From Planctomycetota bacterium (GTDB lineage: Bacteria; Planctomycetota; Planctomycetia; Planctomycetales; Planctomycetaceae), in contig VGZH01000052.1 of NCBI GenBank assembly GCA_016872645.1, positions 1 through 41,053 on the forward strand: a stretch of 41,053 bases of DNA, read 5' to 3'. Both the position numbers and the translations under genes were made by a program. Under the pieces are notes generated by a model. That model was not told the DNA's origin, searched no databases, and saw only the letters and a program-made list of their open reading frames with translations. Positions 34,826-41,053 of the stretch are shown piece by piece; positions within the stretch are counted from its first letter, which is position 1, and the number at the start of each line of letters is the position of its first letter.

Positions 34826-34964
34826 AAAATGCTCCTCGAAATCGCCGAGACGCTCGGAAATCCGTTTGTACTCCGCAGGTTCGGCAGCGGGAGCATAGCA
34901 ATCGGGACGACGAGTCGCAAAAACACACGAAGTTATCGCAAATGTTTTGAACCGGAGTTTTGCC

Positions 34965-36407
34965 ATGAAACGAAGTCTGTCGGCCAGAGGCGTCATTCAA
35001 CTGGCGTGTTTGTGCTTTGCCGTCTCGTCCCAGGCAACTGCCAGCGAACTGCGGGCCGGAGCGTTCGCGATGGATGTGACTCCACTGAAGTTTCCGATCT
35101 CAATGAACGGCAACCTGCAGGATGCGCTCGCCAAAAAGGCGGCCGATCCGCTGCACGCCCGCTGTTTGGTACTCGACGACGGACAGACGCGAGTGGCATT
35201 CGTCGTCGTCGATAACTGCCTGATCCGCCGCGAACTGATGGACGACGCCAAACAGCGAGCCAGCAAATTGACCGGCATCCCGATCGAACGGATGCTGATT
35301 TCCTCCACACACGCACATTCGTGTCCGACGGTCACCGGAGTTTTCCAAAGCGAACCGATCGTCGAGTATGTCGAGTTCCTGACCGAACGGATCGCCGCCG
35401 GGATCAAGCAGGCCAATGACAACCTCGCGCCGGCTCGGATTGCGTGGGGAGTCGGGCGCGACGAGACACAGGTGTTTAATCGCCGCTGGCTGCTGAAAGA
35501 GCCTTCGAATGACTCCAACCCGTTCGGCCGAACCGACAAGGTTCAAATGAATCCAGGGTTCAACAATCCCAAGGTCTCGAAGTCGGCCGGTCCGGTCGAT
35601 CCGGAAGTCAGCTTCTTGAGCGTGCAATCTCCCGAGGGCCAGCCGCGCGCGTTCCTGGCAAATTATTCGCTGCATTATGTCGGCGGCACTGGCGGCGATT
35701 TGTCCGCGGACTACTTCGGAGCCTTCGCCGAACGGATCGGACAATTGCTGAAGGCTGATAACTCAGCTAAGTCCTCGTTCGTCGGCATCATGTCGAATGG
35801 GACGAGCGGCGACGTCAACAACATCAACTACGGCCTGACAACCCCGCCAAAATTTCAACCGTTTGAAAAACTCAAGCTGGTCGCCAACAGCGTCGCGATG
35901 GCGGCCTTCGCGGCACATGAAAAATCTGAGCACCGCTCGAACGTGTCGATCGCAATGCAGGAGACCGAGATTAATCTAAAAGTCCGCAAGCCTTCGCCTG
36001 ACGACATCGCCGCCGCGAAGGAACGGCTCTCGATGGCAGGCGACTTTCCCTACAAATCGATGCCCGAGATCTACGCGCGAGAGACGCTCAAATTGGCCGA
36101 GTACCCCGACACCGTGAAACTGAAATTGCAGGCCATTCGCATCGGCGATCTGGGGATCGTCGCCATCCCGGCCGAAGTCTTCACCGAAATCGGTCTCGAA
36201 CTCAAACGCCGCAGCCCGCTCAGGCCGACCTTCACGATCACGATGGCAAATGGCTGGAACGGCTATTTGCCGACTCCGCAGCAACACGAACTGGCCGGCT
36301 ACGAGACGTGGCGAGCACGTTCCAGCTATCTGGAAGTCGGTGCGTCTTCGAAGATCGTCGAGACGCTGCTGAAGCTGCTGAAAGAGGTCGCGGTCGAAAA
36401 CAAGTGA
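34965..36407 (+). CDS. Neutral/alkaline ceramidase-like secreted protein
   Basis: The protein is 480 aa from the ATG at 34965 (GGAG upstream), with a signal peptide ending near QATASE. It matches the N-terminal catalytic part of the neutral/alkaline ceramidase family. The segment LRAGAFAMDVTP starts the domain, the metal-site region is STHAHSCPTVTG, and the later MSNGTSGDVNNINYG corresponds to the family's GDV motif. It lacks the C-terminal Ig-like domain of canonical ceramidases. Planctomycete genomes carry many such proteins, and their substrates need not be ceramide; amide or ester hydrolysis outside the cytoplasm is likely. The Zn ligand set is only partly traceable by eye. Confidence 0.85.
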   Translation: MKRSLSARGVIQLACLCFAVSSQATASELRAGAFAMDVTPLKFPISMNGNLQDALAKKAADPLHARCLVLDDGQTRVAFVVVDNCLIRRELMDDAKQRASKLTGIPIERMLISSTHAHSCPTVTGVFQSEPIVEYVEFLTERIAAGIKQANDNLAPARIAWGVGRDETQVFNRRWLLKEPSNDSNPFGRTDKVQMNPGFNNPKVSKSAGPVDPEVSFLSVQSPEGQPRAFLANYSLHYVGGTGGDLSADYFGAFAERIGQLLKADNSAKSSFVGIMSNGTSGDVNNINYGLTTPPKFQPFEKLKLVANSVAMAAFAAHEKSEHRSNVSIAMQETEINLKVRKPSPDDIAAAKERLSMAGDFPYKSMPEIYARETLKLAEYPDTVKLKLQAIRIGDLGIVAIPAEVFTEIGLELKRRSPLRPTFTITMANGWNGYLPTPQQHELAGYETWRARSSYLEVGASSKIVETLLKLLKEVAVENK

Positions 36408-36424
36408 CCGCGGACTCTCGCTCA

Positions 36425-37468
36425 TTATTGCAATCGAGCGCGGTTGAAGTCTTCGAGTTGAACTTGCGCTTCAAAGTCAACGTTTTTGAAGGCGTAGAGT
36501 TCCAACAGCGTGGTTTGATCGAGCTTTTGCGGATTCGCATCGGCGATCTTTTCCGGCCAGCCGTAGCTGCGAATGCAGGTCGGCAGCTTGGTCTGCGAGT
36601 CAATGTAAACCATCGACTTGCGGTACTCTTTCTTTTCGTCCGAAGCGAACTCTGGTTTCGCGTATTCAACGACCAGGCACTGGCAATCGCGACCGTTGAG
36701 ATTTTGATGGTCCAACAGCTTGACGGAAACTCCTGATTCCAGTTTCAGGTCCGCCTGGCGGTGCTGGCGAGTGATTTTCGTCAGATTGAGAAGTCCAGCA
36801 TCCGTAATCGGATGTCGAGAGTGCTTCATCGCCATCGTTCCGGACGGGTTCAGCGAAATGACTCCCAACCGAGCCTCGATGCCATTGAGTTTACGGACCA
36901 ACATGTCCCCGTCATTTTCCCCCTCGGCGTAAATGGCTCGTTGGCCGGCGTCCTTGCCTCCTTCCCACTTCATCGAAATTCGCTTCGGTTGGTGAACCAT
37001 TCGAAGCTGAATCACTTGGAGTTCGGTCAGTGCATTGCCGATCCGTTCTTGTTTGACGAACGTCGCACTGTAGCTCGCGATTTTTTCGAGCTTGGCTTCA
37101 GCTTCTCCAAGGATGCGATCGCATTCCAAGAGCGCCTCTTTGCCGGTCAGCGAGGGTGCGTTGTCCGCAACAACGGCCGACGACGACGATCCCACGGAAC
37201 CGACGGTACCTGCGCCAGCAGCGGGACTGCCAAATTCCTTCTCAACGTCCGCGAGAGTCGCACCGCCATTGGCAGACACTGGATCGGTTCCAGCCGTCGT
37301 CGGCTGAGCTTGAACGTACAAGAATCCGATCGCCAGAAAGACAACGAACGAACCCAGCGAATTATGTCGGTGAGGCGAACGCCGTAATCGACGAGCAACG
37401 TTCGGAACATTGGGAATGGGATTGATCAACCAGCGAGACTGGCCCAAAAACCAAGACAGGTATTTCAT
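36425..37468 (-). CDS. DUF1571 domain protein
   Basis: The protein is 347 aa from the ATG at 37468; an upstream TTG frame to 37507 is less likely. One membrane segment lies near the N-terminus (LGSFVVFLAIGFLYVQAQ), followed by a Ser/Ala-rich linker. The DUF1571 domain runs from about residue 110, with SYSATFVKQERIGNALTELQ and RMVHQPKRISMKWE, and ends with LYAFKNVDFEAQVQLEDFN. The fold resembles LolA-type lipoprotein carriers in general outline (my inference from the strand pattern), but function is unknown. The ribosome site is weak. The gene ends 17 nt from the convergent ceramidase-like gene. Confidence 0.85.
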   Translation of the reverse strand: MKYLSWFLGQSRWLINPIPNVPNVARRLRRSPHRHNSLGSFVVFLAIGFLYVQAQPTTAGTDPVSANGGATLADVEKEFGSPAAGAGTVGSVGSSSSAVVADNAPSLTGKEALLECDRILGEAEAKLEKIASYSATFVKQERIGNALTELQVIQLRMVHQPKRISMKWEGGKDAGQRAIYAEGENDGDMLVRKLNGIEARLGVISLNPSGTMAMKHSRHPITDAGLLNLTKITRQHRQADLKLESGVSVKLLDHQNLNGRDCQCLVVEYAKPEFASDEKKEYRKSMVYIDSQTKLPTCIRSYGWPEKIADANPQKLDQTTLLELYAFKNVDFEAQVQLEDFNRARLQ

Positions 37469-37899
37469 GCGACGAGCGGCCTTGCGCGTTCCGAACGGAT
37501 CCGACAAGCGAAGACCTCAATCCCCTGAGATCACCGAATCGACAGGACACCGCGGTTAGCGAGTTAGACGTGATGAATCCCGATACCCGAAGAGTCCGTC
37601 CGCACGGGGCAGTTAGGACACAGATCGGCGCATCGTTTTCGTCGCAGTGACGAGATTTGCCGCCGTCAGACGAACCGTCGCGACGAGCCTGCCGCGGATG
37701 TTGAGAAGATTTGGCATCCCATGACTGGTCGCCGCCAACTGCCCGACCGGTGCAATCGCGAAGGTTTGTCGCTGACGCGATAAATGCCGTTCAGACTTAA
37801 GTCGCAGGACCTGCGGTCGGCACACTTTGCCTGTGATTCTGCGAGCACTGCGCTCGCGACAGGTGGCCGATCTCACAACAAACGAAATATCGGCAAACG
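37469..37899. other. Intergenic region between the DUF1571 and YdjY genes
   Basis: These 431 nt lie between two minus-strand genes and should contain the promoter of the DUF1571 gene. The frames that cross it do not look coding. Short palindromes occur at about 37802-37814 (CGCAGGACCTGCG) and about 37840-37857 (GCGAG/CTCGC), close to the YdjY gene's 3' end, where a terminator is expected, but neither has a T-tract. Confidence 0.35.
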
Positions 37900-38880
37900 C
37901 TACTTCGACTTCTCCGCCGGCTTGGCGGGTTTGTCGGCCGGTTTGTCGGCCGGTTTCGGGTCGAACTCGGGTACGAGTTCCAGCAAGACTTCTGAACCGA
38001 CGGGGGGAATTCGATCGGTCCAGGCTTCCCACATTAAATTGCTCTCTCCAGTGGCAGAACTTTGCACGGCGAGATCCAGCATTGCGGACGCAAAGTTCGC
38101 CACGCAGATCAAGTCGCCTCCTTCGGCCAAGTACGACTTTGTGCCGGTAGCCTCGTCCACGAAGAAGCCACTACCGGCAAAGACCCACGGATCCGTGAGG
38201 GGGTGTGGCTGCGTTCGGACGAAGAACTTTTGAATCGACTTGCGATACTTCGCATCCTTCGACATCGCCAGGAATGAGTCACGTTGCTTTTCCGACATGT
38301 GACCAAACCAATACAGCTCTTTGTTTTTCTCGTCCCACTTCAATTCAGAGTCCTCTTTCAATTCGAGGCCGACCGGCTTTTCGTCAAACAGCTCGACAAA
38401 GTACCGCTTCGAGGAATTGCGGACCCAATTTTCCGCCGGCTGGCGATGGTGCTTGCCATCCTTGTCGGTCCATTGGCAAAAGATGCGAATCCGAGTCCCC
38501 TTGGGAGGCGCATACTCTGGCTGAATCTTCACTGGCGATCCGGGCTTCGCCCCCAGCGCGAGCAGGCCGGTGTGAATCACGTAGGCCTCGGAATCAATCG
38601 AAAGAATTGACTCGTGCTCTTTGGTCTGCTTCAGACAGCAGAACATTTCCAGCACCCCCTCGCGCAGGCAGACTTTGGTTTTCAGCAGCAAGCGTTTGCC
38701 GTCCACGTCGAGCAGTACGGTTCCTGATTTGTTAAGCGGCACTGGCTCTTTCGACTTCTTGGCGTCTTTCGCTGGTTCGGCCGCCATGGAACAGTCGGCT
38801 GCAAGCGCCCAGCCTGAGACGGCCGCCAACCTGCTTATGAACTCGCGACGTGCAAAAGTGCGGTCTGTGCTTTCAAACAT
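37900..38880 (-). CDS. Tat-exported YdjY-like protein
   Basis: This 326-aa protein has an N-terminal twin-Arg motif (ARREFISRLAAVSGWALAAD), pointing to Tat export, and a GGGAGAAG ribosome site. The central domain resembles YdjY (first half: GVLEMFCCLKQTKEHESIL then VIHTGLLALGAKPGSP). The second half has WTDKDGKHHRQPAENWVRN and DPWVFAGSGFFVDEATGT, a pair I also associate with planctomycete YdjY-type proteins. The C-terminal tail is a short repeat KPADKPADKPAKPAEK, encoded by a repeated GTCGGCCGGTTT unit on the plus strand. YdjY of E. coli is tied to electron-transfer proteins, but its role is not established; the present function is unknown. Confidence 0.82.
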   Translation of the reverse strand: MFESTDRTFARREFISRLAAVSGWALAADCSMAAEPAKDAKKSKEPVPLNKSGTVLLDVDGKRLLLKTKVCLREGVLEMFCCLKQTKEHESILSIDSEAYVIHTGLLALGAKPGSPVKIQPEYAPPKGTRIRIFCQWTDKDGKHHRQPAENWVRNSSKRYFVELFDEKPVGLELKEDSELKWDEKNKELYWFGHMSEKQRDSFLAMSKDAKYRKSIQKFFVRTQPHPLTDPWVFAGSGFFVDEATGTKSYLAEGGDLICVANFASAMLDLAVQSSATGESNLMWEAWTDRIPPVGSEVLLELVPEFDPKPADKPADKPAKPAEKSK

Positions 38881-39013
38881 GGTCTTCTCCCGAAGTCTCT
38901 AACGCGGCGAAACGAGAACCGAGTATAGCCGCCCGACTCGCGGCAAGCTCCAATCGCAATTGGCCAAAAGATCGACACTGGTGGTCACAACACGACCACG
39001 ATCCTCGCAGGCG

Positions 39014-40051
39014 TCAGCGATTGGCGGGCGGCTGGCTCGCCAATTGGATCAGTGCTTCGCGGACGCGTGCGATCTGTTCCGCGGTCACTGTCAAATATCG
39101 CTGCGGTCCACCATCCATGGCTTCGAACTGCGTCACGTCTTGCGCATCGACACGAATTCGGCCAGCGGGTGACAGGCCGAAGTAGCCATGATTCGGCCGG
39201 ACCGCATACAGCACAGAGGTCAGATCCCAGGTTTCACGGTCGTACGGCATCTTTTGGTAAAGCTCATAAGCCTGCTTGAGCGGATGATGCTTCACATAGC
39301 CGAAATCCCGTTCGATGCTCGATGCGGGAAACTTGATGGCTAACCCGATCTCGAAACCGCTGGTGACGAGCGGTGTCGGCCATTCGGTGAAAACCCTTTG
39401 AGCAGCCGGTGAGTCGATGAAGACGTTGTATTCTTTAACACGATTTTTCTCGCTGAACATGCCAGCCATCATCGACAGCAGCCGAACTTTCCGAGTCACC
39501 AGTTCTTGGCCGGTCAACGGCGAGTTCTGATCGGCCGGCGAGTCCAACAACCGCAAGATGTTCGTCGAGAAGCCCACAACGACCAGTGCCACCGAACGAT
39601 CGGGCTGCGCCGCGAGCGTCTTCCGCAACAGGCCAACTGCCTCAGGAGCATCTTTGCCGCTGCGAAGTTCGTGCGGGAATCGCGACTGGCCATTGTCGGA
39701 AGCTTTGACCGTGTCGGTCAGATAACGGCTGTCTTCAGGAGTCTTACCATTCCGGACAACTCCCAGCGGAATATTGCCGCGACCATAGAAGGTGTTAACC
39801 AGATCGACGAATGGCGCCGCGAGATCGTTGTCCTTACTGAGCGTGACCGCCAGCAATTCACACTCGCCGCGACTTTGCAGCGCGTGAATGACGCCGAGCG
39901 CGAGCGCATCGTCAATGTCGTTGCCCATGTCTGTGTCGAAGATCAGCTTGACCGGGCGAGTGAGCGGTTCATCGGCACAAGTCGGCTGCGTCATGGACAT
40001 GACGAACAACAGCCAGAGGGAGGCGGACAGGATCGAGAAGGACATCGGCAT
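39014..40051 (-). CDS. Secreted inosine/uridine-preferring nucleoside hydrolase
   Basis: This 345-aa protein has a signal peptide (FSILSASLWLLFVMSMTQPTCADE) and the nucleoside hydrolase N-terminal calcium site DTDMGNDIDDALALG. The ATG at 40051 has GGGAG 8 nt upstream. The family cleaves the N-glycosidic bond of ribonucleosides to release ribose and a base. Export would fit scavenging of nucleosides in the periplasm. The C-terminal half is less conserved than in canonical enzymes and the usual catalytic His is not obvious, so specificity could differ (planctomycetes have many such secreted paralogues). No purine or pyrimidine gene is adjacent. Confidence 0.88.
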   Translation of the reverse strand: MPMSFSILSASLWLLFVMSMTQPTCADEPLTRPVKLIFDTDMGNDIDDALALGVIHALQSRGECELLAVTLSKDNDLAAPFVDLVNTFYGRGNIPLGVVRNGKTPEDSRYLTDTVKASDNGQSRFPHELRSGKDAPEAVGLLRKTLAAQPDRSVALVVVGFSTNILRLLDSPADQNSPLTGQELVTRKVRLLSMMAGMFSEKNRVKEYNVFIDSPAAQRVFTEWPTPLVTSGFEIGLAIKFPASSIERDFGYVKHHPLKQAYELYQKMPYDRETWDLTSVLYAVRPNHGYFGLSPAGRIRVDAQDVTQFEAMDGGPQRYLTVTAEQIARVREALIQLASQPPANR

Positions 40052-40113
40052 TGAAATACTCCCAAAGGTGACGTCGGTTGCGCCATTTCAACAAATTTCT
40101 GCGCAACAAAAAA

Positions 40114-40138
40114 CCCTCACCGCACAATGCGGTGAGGG
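40114..40138 (-). terminator. Intrinsic terminator of the small pilin-like gene
   Basis: A perfect 11-bp stem (40114-40124 with 40128-40138) with a 3-nt loop is followed on the minus strand by six T residues (plus-strand A 40108-40113). It lies 87 nt after the stop of the gene at 40225-40518 and before the nucleoside hydrolase start, so the two genes are separate units. Confidence 0.85.
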
Positions 40139-40224
40139 CGGAGAGAGAACTCTCCGTTGGCAGGCCGTCGTTGAGAGTTTTCGCGACATTGAGGAACGTC
40201 AGCACGATCTAGTCCATGACGGGA

Positions 40225-40518
40225 CTATTCATCTTCCAACGTGACGGGAATCTCAACGATGTCGAAATCACTGCCGCAGAAGTCCTTGTTGTCGGAAAAT
40301 CGAGAACCCGAGAAGCAGGCTTTCTTGGTCATCAAGCCAGCGTACGAGTAGCTCTGATTCATGCTGCCGGCGACAGAGGCAAGGTCTTCAAGTAGCTCGC
40401 TGCTCACTTGAAGAACTTCGACCAGTCCAACGGACAAGCCCAGAGCCACAATGGTCGAGACGCGGATCAATTCTGCGGAAACCACAAAACCATTCTCATC
40501 ATCGAACAAGCTCTGAAT
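40225..40518 (-). CDS. Small planctomycete SAEL-type protein (pilin-like N-terminus)
   Basis: This 97-aa protein begins with a short DE segment, then FVVSAELIRVSTIVALGLSVGLVEVL, a hydrophobic helix preceded by a Ser-Ala-Glu junction, as in Flp-type pilins. The C-terminal half is hydrophilic with SMNQSYSYAGL. I recall many similar planctomycete proteins of unknown role starting M-x-SLWNDExGF. In this gene the equivalent start falls on an ATT at 40516-40518 with AGGGGAG 8 nt upstream; the first canonical start, TTG at 40509, has poor spacing. A clear terminator follows. The pilin resemblance is seen; a role in surface fibres is inferred. It is not part of a visible pilus operon. Confidence 0.75.
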   Translation of the reverse strand: MQSLFDDENGFVVSAELIRVSTIVALGLSVGLVEVLQVSSELLEDLASVAGSMNQSYSYAGLMTKKACFSGSRFSDNKDFCGSDFDIVEIPVTLEDE

Positions 40519-40954
40519 GATTCTCTCTCCCCTTGATGCTGAGTAGTTGAAACTGTCTGTTGTTTTATTTGGGGAGGTTTGGTGTCGTGGACGAGAAAGG
40601 TGTAAAACGCGCTGAATGCCGTACTTTCTTAACAGTTCACAAAGTTTGCGCTCGTGCTCACAAAATGAATCGCAACCCGTTGGCCAACAGAGGGAAAAGT
40701 TTTTGTTGAGACTTCCCTAAAATTGCGGCTGGCTTGCCATGGTTCTGCGGGAACAACGTTGTCGAAAAACGACGTGGCATTGAGGCTTTCGCCACAAGTC
40801 TTTGGGCCATCGTCGTGCACTGCGATTCGGCAACATCGAGGCGAAAAAGGACATCGCATCCAAGCGAACCGTTGATGAGACATCGCCTCGCTTTCCGTGA
40901 CGACTTCGCTTGCTACGATGCCGGATCTTCGGAACCGTCCGTCAGGAGACTTTC
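40519..40954. other. Intergenic region before the last gene
   Basis: This 436-nt gap separates the divergent small pilin-like gene and the partial gene at 40955. It includes A/T-rich patches around 40555-40575 and 40695-40725. A possible -10 element TACGAT lies at about 40912-40917, but I see no good -35 partner. No coding frame or RNA gene is evident. Confidence 0.35.
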
Positions 40955-41053
40955 ATGGACACGGCAGCGGATCACGTCTTCCATTCTCAGTCCGCGTCGC
41001 AGGCACTTCTGAAAGCGATGCGAGAACTGGCTGATGCGACGGATCGTGCTCTA
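40955..41053 (+). CDS. Start of a gene truncated by the window end
   Basis: An ATG at 40955 follows a CAGGAGAC ribosome site with good spacing and opens a frame of 33 codons to the end of the window. The visible residues (MDTAADHVFHSQSASQALL and onward with MRELADATD) are helical and polar, without a signal peptide. Too little is visible to assign a family. The gene continues beyond the window. Confidence 0.6.
   Translation, partial: MDTAADHVFHSQSASQALLKAMRELADATDRAL

Noticed and set aside
37918-37963. Short GTCGGCCGGTTT tandem repeat
   Set aside because: It is simply the DNA encoding the PADKPADK tail of the YdjY-like protein, not an independent repeat element.
1-41053. CRISPR array, tRNA or rRNA genes, complete insertion sequence or prophage
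   Set aside because: I looked for regularly spaced repeats, tRNA-like cloverleaf segments and transposase motifs and found none that were convincing.

Overview
The window looks like a piece of a Planctomycetota chromosome, probably the Planctomycetaceae/Schlesneria side of the phylum. This is inferred from gene content: a DUF1571 protein, a YdjY-like Tat protein, remnants of DUF1501 and di-haem oxidoreductase genes, an FG-GAP protein, a small pilin-like SAEL protein, and several secreted Cys/Tyr/Pro-rich proteins of a type I know only from planctomycetes. GC content is moderately high. I see no rRNA, tRNA, CRISPR array, phage module or intact insertion sequence.

Layout. 1-3.5 kb: a minus-strand response regulator, sensor kinase and Spy/CpxP-like periplasmic protein. 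3.7-5.2 kb: an HtrA-like protease with PDZ domains. 5.2-5.7 kb: a 3' remnant of a di-haem oxidoreductase. 5.8-8.2 kb: a type IIA topoisomerase A subunit. 8.5-10.8 kb: three co-directional secreted proteins ending at a long hairpin. 10.9-17 kb: a membrane transglutaminase, an ABC exporter and an anchored alpha/beta hydrolase. 17.2-18.3 kb: a flippase-like membrane protein.

The central block, 18.46-25.43 kb, is a tightly packed plus-strand gene set. It encodes an S-adenosylmethionine decarboxylase (SpeD), a double-DUF4178 zinc-ribbon protein, a tiny Ser/Gly-rich membrane protein, a DUF350 membrane protein, a membrane-anchored spermidine-synthase-like enzyme, an exported FAD-dependent amine-oxidase-like lipoprotein and a His-rich polytopic membrane protein. 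SpeD would make decarboxylated AdoMet, the synthase-like protein would transfer an aminopropyl group at the membrane, and the flavoprotein could oxidise the product. This is my main candidate for an under-described system: polyamine or aminopropyl chemistry tied to the envelope. The synthase gene carries an in-frame palindromic insert.

The rest, 25.5-41 kb, holds a five-repeat lipoprotein, a secreted protein, a DacZ-like diadenylate cyclase with an unusual RHW motif, an M32 carboxypeptidase, a scar joining a truncated PilZ gene to a frameshifted DUF1501 3' end, a small Tat-type protein, a large FG-GAP protein, a ceramidase-like protein, the DUF1571 and YdjY proteins, a nucleoside hydrolase, a small pilin-like protein probably starting at ATT with a clear terminator, and the start of a gene that runs off the end. 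All function calls come from motifs recognised by eye; no database search was run.
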